Of a DNA stretch of 64,000 nt, positions 9,347 to 17,896 are shown in pieces. Source of the stretch: Levilactobacillus brevis (lineage in GTDB: Bacteria; Bacillota; Bacilli; Lactobacillales; Lactobacillaceae); contig CP079699.1 in the NCBI GenBank assembly GCA_021383565.1, forward strand, positions 2,046,001-2,110,000, read 5' to 3'. The first letter of the stretch is position 1, and each line of letters starts with the position of its first letter. Both the position numbers and the translations under genes were made by a program. The notes beneath the pieces were generated by a model, which was not told the origin of the DNA, ran no database searches, and saw nothing but the letters and a program-made list of their open reading frames with translations.

Positions 9347-9493
9347 ACTAAACAATCCCTGTCACACCGGCATTCTACTTTTCCAAATACCTCTATTTTA
9401 GTCAGTTTGTTATTTCCAGCATACAGCAGTCATCCGTGATTCACAATAAAAAGGCCCGTCATTTTCACTACCCTATCCGCCATAAAAAAATAC
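9347..9493 (-). promoter_or_regulatory. Probable CRISPR leader
   Basis: This AT-rich stretch flanks the last perfect repeat on the side expected for the leader by repeat orientation. It holds no open gene. Function is inferred from position. Confidence 0.5.
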
Positions 9494-9544
9494 CAAAAAA
9501 CGCCTCTCAATATTAAGCAAAATTGCTTCAATCAAGAGACGTTT
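9494..9544 (-). terminator. Terminator of cardiolipin synthase gene
   Basis: Starting 8 nt after the cls stop codon on the minus strand, ACGTCTCTTGAT pairs with a near-complementary arm around an inner AAGCAA/TTGCTT stem, followed by a T6 run. Confidence 0.8.
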
Positions 9545-9551
9545 CTCGCCA

Positions 9552-11009
9552 CTATAAAATTGGGGATAGCAACCGCGAAGCCGTCTGTTTGAACTTCAAA
9601 TATAGCGACTGTTGGTCAAACATTTCCGGTGTAATCAGCTCGCTATGGGCCATATCCTGTTCAAAGATATTCTCCAACTGGCAAGCGATGCCCTCGTCAT
9701 AAATGAAGGCGTTAATTTCGAAATTTAACTTGAAACTCCGATAGTCCATGTTAGCCGATCCCACCGAAGCAATTCGGCCATCGACAACGATGGTCTTGGC
9801 GTGAATAAAGCCATTATGATAGTAATAAATCTTCACACCATCGTCGGCCAGTTGCCGCGCGTAATACTGCGTCGCCCGGTAAACAAACGCGTGGTCTGGT
9901 TTATCCGGAATCATAATCCGCACGTCAATCCCCGCCATCGCGGCAATCCGCAGGGAGTCCAACACACTATCATCGGGAATCAGATATGGCGTCTGAATCC
10001 ACAACGTTTTTTCCGCCGTTTGAATCAAGCGCATATAGCCCATTTTGATTTGCTGCAGGTCGGAATCCGGCCCACTCGACACAATCTGTAGACTGGTATT
10101 CCCCTTCACCTTGCTGAGTGGGAAGTAACGCGTATCAATCTTCCGGTCATTGAAGGGATGGTCCTTATCCGTGGCATTCCAATCCAGCATGAAGCGCGCC
10201 TGCAGGGAAAAGACACCGGACCCCACGATTCTCAGATGCGTGTCACGCCAGTAGCCGAATTTTTCCTTCCGGCCGAGGTACTGGTCGCCAATGTTAAAGC
10301 CGCCAACGTAACCTACTTGGCCATCAATCGTCACAATCTTTCGGTGATCCCGGAAGTTCAGTCGAAAGTCAATGACGGCCGAACGGGTGCCCAGAAATGG
10401 CTCAACGTGGCCACCGACCGCCATCAGCGGCTTGAAGAAACTCTTCCAAGTGCCCATCGACCCCCAAGGATCGTAAATCACCCGAACTTCCACACCCGCG
10501 GCGGCCTTTTTAACCAGTAAGTTTAGAACCTCATTTCCAATCTTATCGTTATAAAAGGTGTAAAATTCAATATGAATACTGGAATGGGCACGTTCGATGT
10601 CCTCCAGCATGGTATGAAATAACGCGTGGCCATCGGTAAAAATTTTCACTCGATTCTGTCGAGCCAGAAACGCCTGATCCGTTTCCATAAACATGTTTAC
10701 CATATTGATAACCGAGTGGCTAATCTTATCAGCCGGCATAATCTCGGTCCCTAACTGCTCGCGCTGCTGGGTCAAGCGTTCATTTAGCTGAACGGCCACT
10801 TGATGCTGCAGGCGAAACATCCGGCCTTTCGGTAATTTTCGACCAATAAAGGCGTAGGCAATGAAGCCCACCACCGGCAGTAAGACGAGCACCAACATCC
10901 AGGCCCAGGTTGCGGCAATATCGCGCTTTTCCCGAAATACCGTCACGAAGGCCAAGGCCGCGTTAATCACGACGACAATTTCAAAGATTAGCATGTAGTT
11001 CACGCTCAC
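9552..11009 (-). CDS. cls: Cardiolipin synthase (phospholipase D family)
   Basis: 485 aa from GTG at 11009, chosen because GAGGAGG lies 7 nt upstream; a TTG-type extension to 11057 has no ribosome site. Two N-terminal membrane helices (MLIFEIVVVINAALAFVTV and WAWMLVLVLLPVVGFIAYAF) precede two phospholipase D HKD motifs: HRKIVTIDG near residue 222 and HAKTIVVDG near residue 403. The enzyme condenses two phosphatidylglycerols to cardiolipin and glycerol at the membrane. The length is normal for Cls. It stands alone, with its own terminator. Confidence 0.95.
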   Translation of the reverse strand: MSVNYMLIFEIVVVINAALAFVTVFREKRDIAATWAWMLVLVLLPVVGFIAYAFIGRKLPKGRMFRLQHQVAVQLNERLTQQREQLGTEIMPADKISHSVINMVNMFMETDQAFLARQNRVKIFTDGHALFHTMLEDIERAHSSIHIEFYTFYNDKIGNEVLNLLVKKAAAGVEVRVIYDPWGSMGTWKSFFKPLMAVGGHVEPFLGTRSAVIDFRLNFRDHRKIVTIDGQVGYVGGFNIGDQYLGRKEKFGYWRDTHLRIVGSGVFSLQARFMLDWNATDKDHPFNDRKIDTRYFPLSKVKGNTSLQIVSSGPDSDLQQIKMGYMRLIQTAEKTLWIQTPYLIPDDSVLDSLRIAAMAGIDVRIMIPDKPDHAFVYRATQYYARQLADDGVKIYYYHNGFIHAKTIVVDGRIASVGSANMDYRSFKLNFEINAFIYDEGIACQLENIFEQDMAHSELITPEMFDQQSLYLKFKQTASRLLSPIL

Positions 11010-11121
11010 GGGAAACCCTCCTCTACTCTCTGTCTTTTTTATCATACCCCAATTCATTCAAATGTCTTTACTTTTTTTTAATTTTTCCTGATAATCACTA
11101 TAAATCATTTGGAGGCCAGCT

Positions 11122-11277
11122 ATGTTTACTCAGTTTTCTTCTTTAATTGGCGGCTTACACGGTCTACATTCCGTCCGCATCTTTCACTGGATCTTTCGTG
11201 AAAACCCCATGATCGGGACCATTTTAATTGTCGGTCTCGTGCTGTACCTGATCTACCGCTACATGAATCGTCGTTAG
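11122..11277 (+). CDS. Small single-pass membrane protein, 51 aa
   Basis: MFTQFSSLIGGLHGLHSVRI at the N-terminus, then a hydrophobic helix (GTILIVGLVLYLIYRY) and a basic tail MNRR. GGAGG lies 6 nt before the ATG and a terminator follows the stop codon by 8 nt, so it looks like a complete transcription unit. I do not recognise a family. It lies between divergently placed cls and the nuclease gene. Confidence 0.7.
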   Translation: MFTQFSSLIGGLHGLHSVRIFHWIFRENPMIGTILIVGLVLYLIYRYMNRR

Positions 11278-11285
11278 TCCCCAAA

Positions 11286-11327
11286 AGGACGCCACCGCCT
11301 CACTTGTGCGGTGACGTCCTCTTTGTT
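11286..11327. terminator. Shared terminator of small membrane protein and nuclease genes
   Basis: AGGACGCCACCGC pairs with GCGGTGACGTCCT; CTTTGTT follows on the plus strand and TTTT on the minus strand, so it can serve both convergent genes. Confidence 0.75.
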
Positions 11328-11331
11328 GGCC

Positions 11332-12159
11332 TTAAAAGGCTGCGGCCGGGTTCCCATACTGACTGGTTCCCGTACTGTAATTAATCTTCACGCCGGCCTG
11401 AATGTTAAAGATATAGACGTTATAGGAAACGCCCCGACTGCCGACGGATTTGGCCTGCATGTGCACGCCCCGTGCGACGAGTTCATTGCCCCGGAAGACG
11501 GGCTCAACCTGGTAACGGACATAATCGTTAGGATGGCTCTTCAAATAACTCGCTACCGGATTCTCGTACGCCGTCATCCCCGGGTCGTTCAACGACCGGG
11601 TCCCGGTCATTAGATTCTTCAAATTATTGTTCTGACCGGTCAACTGGTAGCCAATCAAGTGACTCCGGTTGTAGAGATACCCCCGTTTGCCATTAACCGT
11701 ATAGGGCTTGTTTTTCCAACCGGTTGGGCTCACGTAGAGCGGCTCGCGCTTGGCGGTGGGCATCAACTTCTTATTCAACAACGCATTAGCCGTGGTCACC
11801 CGGTTCAGGTTATCCAGCGCACCGTACGTTGCCCAGCCCCCCTTCTTCGTTGACAGCTGAGCTGCGGTAAACGTCGGTCGGTTGTGGTTGACCGCCACAA
11901 TCTGTGTCCCCGTATATTTCTGCTGGGCCAACGCCTTAGTCGCGACCGACTGCTTGGGCGTGCTGACCGCCGAACTACTGGCCGACCGGTCACTAGACGA
12001 CGTCCCAACCACCTTGTTGACGGCCGTGGTCAAATGCCGCGCCGTTGAGTTGCCTTGACTGCCCATACTTCCAATGGCGCCAATCGCAATCAGTAAGATC
12101 GCCGCATAAATAGATAGGCGACTCCCCCGCCGGCCACGCCGATAGTGCCGTTTACTCAT
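11332..12159 (-). CDS. Secreted DNA/RNA non-specific endonuclease
   Basis: 275 aa from ATG at 12159, with GAGGGGAG 7 nt upstream; a TTG two codons earlier is too close to that site. A basic N-terminus (MSKRHYRRGRRGSRL) precedes one membrane helix (IYAAILLIAIGAIGSM), then a Ser/Thr-rich linker to about residue 80. The catalytic betabeta-alpha-metal region is YNRSHLIGYQL with downstream NNLKNLMTGTRSLN, which supplies the metal-binding Asn. The usual DRGH is NRSH here; the catalytic His is retained, and NRSH variants are known in Gram-positive nucleases. It probably acts at the cell surface on extracellular DNA. Confidence 0.88.
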   Translation of the reverse strand: MSKRHYRRGRRGSRLSIYAAILLIAIGAIGSMGSQGNSTARHLTTAVNKVVGTSSSDRSASSSAVSTPKQSVATKALAQQKYTGTQIVAVNHNRPTFTAAQLSTKKGGWATYGALDNLNRVTTANALLNKKLMPTAKREPLYVSPTGWKNKPYTVNGKRGYLYNRSHLIGYQLTGQNNNLKNLMTGTRSLNDPGMTAYENPVASYLKSHPNDYVRYQVEPVFRGNELVARGVHMQAKSVGSRGVSYNVYIFNIQAGVKINYSTGTSQYGNPAAAF

Positions 12160-12396
12160 GATCAAACTCCCCTCTCAAATCCGTAAATCTTCTGGCTTTC
12201 ATTTTACCAAAAGAACATGTGTTTGTCTTTAACTTTTTTAACGTTCGCGACCTTTGTTACCGGAACTTAACGTTTTTTTAACGCCAGCCGACGGATTTTG
12301 CTGCGGTCAACATGCTATACTGTGGGGAGGATGGGGAGCACGCTATTTGTACGCGGACTCTAAAACTGTTATCATTTTTGATGAGGTGATTGGATT

Positions 12397-12939
12397 ATGA
12401 AGAAAACCCGGACACTGACTGTCGTCTTTAGCCTTTTGGCCATCTTGACCATCGGCTTAGCCGGCTGTAGCAGTAAGAGTAGCAAATCGGGGAATACGCA
12501 ACAGGCTAGTTTTAAAAACAAAACGACGAAGAAGGCTGACGTCAAGTCGACTTTGACCAATTCAAAGCAACTCTGGTACGTCACCGGCGCCGTTAACGCC
12601 AAGAGTAACTCTGGCATGGAAGCTTACCGCTTTAACAAGAACGGCAAGGTCACGGTCTACAACGTCAACAAGTTCTACAAAACTTACAACGCCGCTAAGA
12701 AGGCCAAGGCCTTGAACAAGTCTGGCATCTTGAACACCACCTTTAAGACCAAGGGTGACGATACCGTCATCAACTTTAAGGGGAAATTGTCTGACATTCC
12801 AATGACCCAAAAGTTCACGGTTAAGAAGACCTTAACTGGGACCAACAAGGCCACAAAGTTGAAGGTCGCCGGTTACCACATTGCCCGCGACATCGATAAA
12901 GATGTTACCCAGGCCGTTCTGGTCAAGGTAGCCAACTAA
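12397..12939 (+). CDS. Putative lipoprotein of unknown function
   Basis: 180 aa. The signal peptide MKKTRTLTVVFSLLAILTIG ends in the lipobox LAGC, giving a lipidated Cys24. The mature part is Lys/Thr/Asn-rich and contains a beta-rich domain (WYVTGAVNAKSNSGMEAYRF). It is predicted to be anchored on the outer membrane face. I do not recognise the family. The ATG has GAGGTG upstream (12382-12387), and a terminator follows. Confidence 0.8.
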   Translation: MKKTRTLTVVFSLLAILTIGLAGCSSKSSKSGNTQQASFKNKTTKKADVKSTLTNSKQLWYVTGAVNAKSNSGMEAYRFNKNGKVTVYNVNKFYKTYNAAKKAKALNKSGILNTTFKTKGDDTVINFKGKLSDIPMTQKFTVKKTLTGTNKATKLKVAGYHIARDIDKDVTQAVLVKVAN

Positions 12940-12961
12940 GCTTTGGTAGTCATGTAATCCG

Positions 12962-12992
12962 AAACGAGGCCGATTCACGGTCTCGTTTTTTA
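12962..12992 (+). terminator. Terminator after lipoprotein gene
   Basis: AACGAGGCC pairs with GGTCTCGTT, followed by a T6 run. Confidence 0.85.
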
Positions 12993-12998
12993 TTTGAG

Positions 12999-13046
12999 TT
13001 TGGGACAAAACTTCCCCAACTCTGGTGTTCCAATTTAGCTAGCCGA
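12999..13046. repeat. 48-nt intergenic repeat, copy 1
   Basis: This stretch is about 80% identical to 17847-17894; both contain TTGGGA, CTTCCC, AACTCT, GTGTTCCAA and TAGCCGA in the same order and spacing. It lies downstream of a terminator. Confidence 0.7.
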
Positions 13047-13121
13047 AACGTGCGCCAAAAGGTAGACGGTTCCGACTAATCGCCTTTTGGCCCACTCTCT
13101 TTTATTTTGGAGGCAGTCCCC

Positions 13122-13289
13122 ATGAAAAATTTTCTCCCGGCACTCGGTGGTTTGGTCGTGATTGGCGGCGTCCTACTTTACCAGCAATTTCGCCACGTTA
13201 GCGGCATCGCCATGCTTGAGACAGCCATTCTTGGTATTGCGGCCGTATTAGGCGTGCTACACCTGATCAGTCACTGGCGGAACCGTTAG
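13122..13289 (+). CDS. Small membrane protein, 55 aa
   Basis: Start at ATG 13122, 8 nt after GGAGG; the TTG at 13107 overlaps that ribosome site. Two hydrophobic helices (FLPALGGLVVIGGVLLY and GIAMLETAILGIAAVLGVLHL) end in a basic tail HWRNR. No family recognised. A consensus parS site begins 2 nt after the stop codon. Confidence 0.65.
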   Translation: MKNFLPALGGLVVIGGVLLYQQFRHVSGIAMLETAILGIAAVLGVLHLISHWRNR

Positions 13290-13291
13290 TT

Positions 13292-13307
13292 TGTTTCACG
13301 TGAAACA
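13292..13307. promoter_or_regulatory. parS site (perfect consensus)
   Basis: TGTTTCACGTGAAACA, identical to the consensus palindrome bound by ParB/Spo0J. It is intergenic and about 28 kb left of the origin. Confidence 0.9.
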
Positions 13308-13366
13308 CAACGACTGACAGCGCTCTCGCTTTGGGTTATGATAGGGCCTAAAGGAGCGTGATTCTG

Positions 13367-13663
13367 ATGTTAAAACATAAATGTCTAACAGCTGTCGCCA
13401 CCCCACTCGATCAAGACGATGTTCACCGCTTTGCCGACCTCATTGATGAGAATCCCTGGCTGATTCCGGCCACGGTGATGCTCGAGATTATTCCGATTAC
13501 CGTCGTGGCTCACGGATTCTGGAAGAACCGCCAACTCAAGAAGCAATTACAGATTGAACGTGAACGGACGAAGCAATTACAAATCAATCGCTTCCGGCCC
13601 GGCCACCATGACGGTCAACCACGCCCTCTCACCGAACATCTCCACGGACCCTTTCATCATTAA
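13367..13663 (+). CDS. Hypothetical protein, 98 aa, one membrane helix and coiled coil
   Basis: Start at ATG 13367, 10 nt after AAGGAG; the GTG at 13358 is only 1 nt from that site. After 35 polar residues comes one hydrophobic stretch (WLIPATVMLEIIPITVVAHGF), then a charged, repeated KKQLQIERERTKQLQI segment likely to be helical, and a His/Pro-rich tail. I do not recognise it. A terminator follows 14 nt after the stop. Confidence 0.6.
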   Translation: MLKHKCLTAVATPLDQDDVHRFADLIDENPWLIPATVMLEIIPITVVAHGFWKNRQLKKQLQIERERTKQLQINRFRPGHHDGQPRPLTEHLHGPFHH

Positions 13664-13676
13664 TCTTTAAAACCAA

Positions 13677-13707
13677 GATCGTTGCCGAAAAAAGGCGACG
13701 ATTTTTT
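13677..13707 (+). terminator. Terminator after the 98-aa ORF
   Basis: GATCGTTGCC pairs with GGCGACGAT, followed by a T6 run. Confidence 0.85.
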
Positions 13708-14016
13708 ATTTTCTGTCATTTTGTTTTTTGTTATGATATGCATAAAATCTGGCTAAAGTTCACGGATTCGGCCGGTACTTTTCCCCCAGATTTTGTCATT
13801 ATCCCATCCTAACGATTAGTAAAAAGTAATCGGAACGCTGATTTAGCCGTATTTTTACCAATGCCAAGATTAAGCTTATGGTTTACATTCAAATTGAATA
13901 AATCATCTTCATAATTTCTTCACATTTTCGTTTTATGATAACGGTAACTCAAAAATCGTTTTAACCAACCGATTTTGTCATTAACGATGACCCCGTTACC
14001 CTAACCAAGTAGCGGT
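13708..14016. other. Non-coding gap with possible small RNA
   Basis: About 310 nt, AT-rich, without a supported ORF. It ends in a strong plus-strand terminator (14017-14047) although no plus-strand gene precedes it. TATGAT at 13934-13939 could be a -10 box, but no good -35 box is seen. Confidence 0.4.
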
Positions 14017-14047
14017 CGCCGCCTCCTAACCAGGGGCGGCTTTTTTT
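14017..14047 (+). terminator. Orphan plus-strand terminator
   Basis: GCCGCC pairs with GGCGGC (loop TCCTAACCAGG), followed by T7. The nearest upstream gene already has its own terminator at 13677-13707. Confidence 0.8.
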
Positions 14048-14058
14048 ATGCTGACCGC

Positions 14059-14091
14059 AAAAAACGCGCGGCTCAAGAACACCACGCGTTT
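14059..14091 (-). terminator. Terminator of pepC
   Basis: On the minus strand AAACGCGTGG pairs with CCGCGCGTTT, followed by TTT. It begins 12 nt beyond the pepC stop codon. Confidence 0.8.
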
Positions 14092-14103
14092 ATAATCACT
14101 TTT

Positions 14104-15435
14104 CTATTGTAAGGAATCCCAAGCAGGCAATGCTTGCGGTTGCGTTGCCAGCACGGCTCGTTGGTCAGCCGTTAAGAACCGTTTGTGGACGACCACTTCG
14201 TAAACGAAATCATCCATCCAATCGTCCGTCATCACAAAGTAGCCTTTCTCACCGTTCTTTTCACCCCAGCTGTTCTCAACCTTCCAGCGGGTAGGTTCGT
14301 CGGCGACCAGGTCGACCCCCGTCAACGTCATGGCGTGGGAAACCTCGGCCTCCCCCGTTGCCAGGCGTTGAGCCTTCGTCAAGCTCAGATCGATGCCAAA
14401 TAAATCCGCGGTCTTGTACAACTGGCTGTCCAAGAAACCCCGTTCCCGGCTCATCTGCTGGAGGACATCGTTGCCGAACCACACGGCCTCGCCGCTCTGC
14501 AGCTGGGCAATCGCCGTACGCTTTAAGTCCGCCATTGGCAGATTCAGGAAGGTAATGTGCTTCCCGCCCACGATATTATCCTGACTAGGCAAGCTGTACA
14601 GGCGATCAAACGGCTTATCCGGTGAATTGGAAATCACCACGTAGTCATCCAAGTCAATCTCGAAGTATTTCTCGAAAAAGCCTTGCGGTGTCAGGCCGGC
14701 ATCGCGGTGGTACTGGTGCTGATCGTCCTTATATTCCAAGTCAAACGTTGCGGGCGGTTCACCAAAGGAATAGGCCGCCATCCGATAGACTTCCTTTAGA
14801 GCCTGAGCTCTGGTTGTGGCAATCTGCTCCTCGGTAGCCCCCGCTGCAACTAACGCCCGCAGTGCCAAGGCGTCCTTGCGTAATTTCAGATTCAACGTGG
14901 CCGCAAAGCCAGTCGTATCGTTGGTGTTAAACGATTCTGGCATGGCACTGGCCGGGACAACCCCGTACTTCTGAACCAGCGCTGCCCCCATGGCCCACTG
15001 TCCGCCATCGTCGCCGGGGCGACTCAGATAAAAGGCCACTTCGCGGTCGTCGAGCGGCTTATCCGCCGTCCGTAAGATGTTGTCGTAGAAGATATTCGCG
15101 CGCTCGACCTTATCCCAGAAAAACAGGTAACTCTGCGAGAGCTCAAAGTCTTTGACGTGATACTTGGCAGCAAACTGATGGCGAATCGTATTCAACGTCG
15201 AAAATAGCCAGCACCGGCCGGAATGCTTCTGGTTGGAAACTTTCCCCGTATCCAATTCCACGGAGAAGGTCCGGTTCAACCGGACGGCGGCTTGGGGATC
15301 TTCGGCTGCGGCTAACACCCCATTCTTGATGACCGCACGACTCACGACGTCGTGAGCGGGTTGCTGCTGCAGATCCGCGTGTAAGGCCGCCGTTTCAGCC
15401 GCAGTTAATTGATGTTCAGTCTGTGTTTCTGACAT
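14104..15435 (-). CDS. pepC: Aminopeptidase C (peptidase C1B, bleomycin hydrolase family)
   Basis: 443 aa from ATG at 15435, preceded by AGAGG; an upstream TTG at 15459 would add 8 residues without a ribosome site. The cysteine protease triad is visible: Cys75 in SGRCWLFSTLN, His in VSHAMTLTGVDL and Asn in VENSWGEKNGEKGYF. It is a cytoplasmic broad-specificity aminopeptidase, hexameric in known members, that finishes the breakdown of imported peptides. Length matches lactobacillar PepC. Confidence 0.96.
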   Translation of the reverse strand: MSETQTEHQLTAAETAALHADLQQQPAHDVVSRAVIKNGVLAAAEDPQAAVRLNRTFSVELDTGKVSNQKHSGRCWLFSTLNTIRHQFAAKYHVKDFELSQSYLFFWDKVERANIFYDNILRTADKPLDDREVAFYLSRPGDDGGQWAMGAALVQKYGVVPASAMPESFNTNDTTGFAATLNLKLRKDALALRALVAAGATEEQIATTRAQALKEVYRMAAYSFGEPPATFDLEYKDDQHQYHRDAGLTPQGFFEKYFEIDLDDYVVISNSPDKPFDRLYSLPSQDNIVGGKHITFLNLPMADLKRTAIAQLQSGEAVWFGNDVLQQMSRERGFLDSQLYKTADLFGIDLSLTKAQRLATGEAEVSHAMTLTGVDLVADEPTRWKVENSWGEKNGEKGYFVMTDDWMDDFVYEVVVHKRFLTADQRAVLATQPQALPAWDSLQ

Positions 15436-15550
15436 AAAGTGCGCCTCTTTCTTCCTCAAATGAATAATCTCATTAAAATCTCATATTTTAATTTAAATTT
15501 ATTCTAACTCTTTCAGGGGGTAGGTGCAATTTTTCCGGTAAACTTTTGTT

Positions 15551-15581
15551 TAAAAAAGGATCGGTCCCGCGACCGATCCTC
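15551..15581 (-). terminator. Terminator of flavin oxidoreductase gene
   Basis: On the minus strand AGGATCGGTC pairs with GACCGATCCT, followed by T6. It begins about 15 nt after the stop codon. Confidence 0.85.
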
Positions 15582-15595
15582 CTGCTACCCACAAC

Positions 15596-16777
15596 CTAGG
15601 CCCCTTCGTGCGGCGCTAGTTTGTGATCAAACTGATCTTTATCATAATCTGGTTGATTGGAGATGTGCATGGCTGACTTCAACCGCACCGTCAAGAAGTG
15701 CCACATCGCCGGCGTAATGCCCAGTTCGTCCAGATCTTGTTCGGAAATCGTGTACCGAATGCCGGCTTCATCATGGGCGGCAACCTTCTGAACCCACTTG
15801 GGGTCACGCAGCAACTCACGGCCCAATGCCACGAAGTCGATGCCTGCCGCCATCACCTTTTCAGCGTCCGCTGGCTTCTCAACCGAGCCCACCGCAATCA
15901 ATGGTAACCGGCCCGCAACCTGCCGCTTAATCTTCAAGATTAACGGCTCCTTGTCGCTGTCATCGTTCAACGAGGTTCGCCAAGCGTAGCCCATCGAGAT
16001 GTGCAGGTAATCAAGGGGCTGACCACACAGAACATCAATGAATTTCAACGTATCTGCCAACCGAATCCCCGGTGTTTCAATCTCTTCCGGTGAGAGTCGG
16101 TAGCCCAGGATAAATGGTCGGTCGGCATACTGGTCAATGACGGCGTGACACCGCGCAATCACAGCCAGTGCGAACCGCATGCGGTCGTTGACGTCGCCAC
16201 CCCATTGATCGGTTCGGCGATTGGAATGCGGGGAGAAGAATTGCTGCAACAGGTAGGTATTGGCCCCGTGCAGTTCAATCCCATCGAAGCCCGCCTGAAT
16301 TGCCCGGCGAGTGGCTTCCCCAAAGTCGGTAATGATCTGCTCAATCTCGTCTTCGGTCAACTCCCGCGGCGTTTCGGCGTGGGGACGTTCGGCCGCCACC
16401 GCACTGGCGCTCACCGTCTGTTCACCCCGCAGAACGTGGGAGTTGGACATCCGCCCGGCGTGGAAAATCTGAAGAATCGCCTTGGTTCTGTTTTGCTGCA
16501 TGGCATTAGCCATCTGCGTCAATCCCGGTAAGAAACGGTCATCCGTGATGGACAGTTCACCTTCGAAGCCCTTGCCACTGGCCGAGACGTTGGCTACCGG
16601 CGAGATAAATAGGCCCACGCCACCGCTGTGAATCCGGAAGTACCGGAGCTCATCGTGGGTGATAGACCCCTCTTCAAAGGCCGAGGCCTCAGTCATTGGT
16701 GGAATCACCACGCGGTTCTTAACGGTGACGCCGTTCGCAAAGGTATAGGGTTGTAAAAATTGATAATCTGCTGCCAT
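15596..16777 (-). CDS. NADH:flavin oxidoreductase, Old Yellow Enzyme family
   Basis: 393 aa. A single TIM-barrel FMN enzyme: KNRVVIPPMTEASA near the N-terminus, GFDGIELHGANTYLLQQFFSP with the OYE NRRTDQWGG segment around residues 165-195, and LIAVGSVEKPADAEKVMAAG with DFVALGRELLRDP for phosphate binding. No C-terminal iron-sulphur/FAD module is present, so it is of the short NemA/YqiG type. Such enzymes reduce activated alkenes or nitro compounds with NAD(P)H; the physiological substrate is unknown. It is divergent from a LysR regulator that probably controls it. Confidence 0.9.
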   Translation of the reverse strand: MAADYQFLQPYTFANGVTVKNRVVIPPMTEASAFEEGSITHDELRYFRIHSGGVGLFISPVANVSASGKGFEGELSITDDRFLPGLTQMANAMQQNRTKAILQIFHAGRMSNSHVLRGEQTVSASAVAAERPHAETPRELTEDEIEQIITDFGEATRRAIQAGFDGIELHGANTYLLQQFFSPHSNRRTDQWGGDVNDRMRFALAVIARCHAVIDQYADRPFILGYRLSPEEIETPGIRLADTLKFIDVLCGQPLDYLHISMGYAWRTSLNDDSDKEPLILKIKRQVAGRLPLIAVGSVEKPADAEKVMAAGIDFVALGRELLRDPKWVQKVAAHDEAGIRYTISEQDLDELGITPAMWHFLTVRLKSAMHISNQPDYDKDQFDHKLAPHEGA

Positions 16778-16914
16778 TTCTAACGCACCTTTCTGTTTGC
16801 CCGCCGTAACACTGACGGTTTACCCTTAGTATAGTTCGGTAAATCACAAAGTCGAATACTTTTCTGATAACGTTTTCAGAACAAAATGGTTATACTATTA
16901 GTGAGGTGATTCCT

Positions 16915-17835
16915 ATGGCATCCAGCACCAACCGACTGGCCGAAATCCTATCGGCCGTCAACGACCTGGGCAGCATCACGGCTGCCGCGCAACGCCTATT
17001 CGTCTCGCAACCCTATATCAGCCGGACGGTTAAGGAGACTGAACAGCAACTCGGTATCCAACTGATCGATCGTACGGCGAAACCCACCCGCTTAACTTAT
17101 GCCGGGAGACAATACTTGATGGGCTTGGAAAAGATTCACCGGCAACTCACGGATCTCGACCAGACTATGCGCGAGCTTGCACAATCTAAATCAGGCCACA
17201 TTTCCATTGCCCTCTCCGAAAGCATGGCCACGCAGATTCTCCCTGAACTGGGCAGTCGCTTCCTTCAGCAGTATCCTCAATACCACTTGGATATCCACGA
17301 GATGCCCTCTGCGGCGGCAGAACGCGCCGTGACCGACAACCAAAGTGACGTCTACATTGGCCCCAAGTCTCCCCATCGTCGGGACTTTTTCTATCGCATC
17401 ATGCGCGCCCAGTCCTTCAGCGTTTTACTCCCCCAGACCAGCACCTTCTCACTCCCTCGCATCGAAACGGCCCAGCAGCTAAAACCACTCCTGACCCATC
17501 CCTTCATCGGCTACGACCTCCAGATGGTCCTCGGCGAGATTATCCGCGACTTCATGGCGACCCACCACCTCTTCCTCCAGCCGGAGCTCACGCTAAATAA
17601 CCTAGACACCATTCGGCAACTGGTCGAACACGGTGGTGGCTGGACCATTCTTCCCACACCCGTCGCCACCAGTGCCCGCGTCATCCCCATTACCAGCAAC
17701 CTGCTCACCTACCAACTCATCATGGCCCATCGTTCGAGCAAGGAAAATACCCCAGAGATGATGGCCTTTCTCCGCGTTGCGCAACGCGTCTTTGACATCG
17801 ACCCCCAGCAACAGTTGAAGCGCCGTGACCGCTAA
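16915..17835 (+). CDS. LysR-type transcriptional regulator
   Basis: 306 aa from ATG at 16915 with GAGGTG 6 nt upstream. The N-terminal winged helix is clear (LAEILSAVNDLGSITAAAQRLFVSQPYISR, split here by eye into two helices) followed by a linker helix and a periplasmic-binding-like effector domain from about residue 90. TATACT at 16891-16896 gives a plausible -10 box. The divergent arrangement with the flavin oxidoreductase across a 137-bp gap is the usual LysR pattern and suggests that it regulates that gene. Confidence 0.9.
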   Translation: MASSTNRLAEILSAVNDLGSITAAAQRLFVSQPYISRTVKETEQQLGIQLIDRTAKPTRLTYAGRQYLMGLEKIHRQLTDLDQTMRELAQSKSGHISIALSESMATQILPELGSRFLQQYPQYHLDIHEMPSAAAERAVTDNQSDVYIGPKSPHRRDFFYRIMRAQSFSVLLPQTSTFSLPRIETAQQLKPLLTHPFIGYDLQMVLGEIIRDFMATHHLFLQPELTLNNLDTIRQLVEHGGGWTILPTPVATSARVIPITSNLLTYQLIMAHRSSKENTPEMMAFLRVAQRVFDIDPQQQLKRRDR

Positions 17836-17837
17836 AC

Positions 17838-17865
17838 AAAAAAAGCTTGGGAAAAAGCTTCCCAA
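17838..17865 (-). terminator. Terminator of the ABC/TetR operon
   Basis: On the minus strand TTTGGGAA pairs with TTCCCAAG and a T7 run follows. It overlaps copy 2 of the 48-nt repeat. Confidence 0.75.
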
Positions 17866-17894
17866 ACTCTCGTGTTCCAAACTTAGATAGCCGA
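17847..17894. repeat. 48-nt intergenic repeat, copy 2
   Basis: About 80% identical to 12999-13046. Here the left half forms the hairpin of the operon terminator; the right half carries GTGTTCCAA and TAGCCGA. Confidence 0.7.
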
Positions 17895-17896
17895 CC

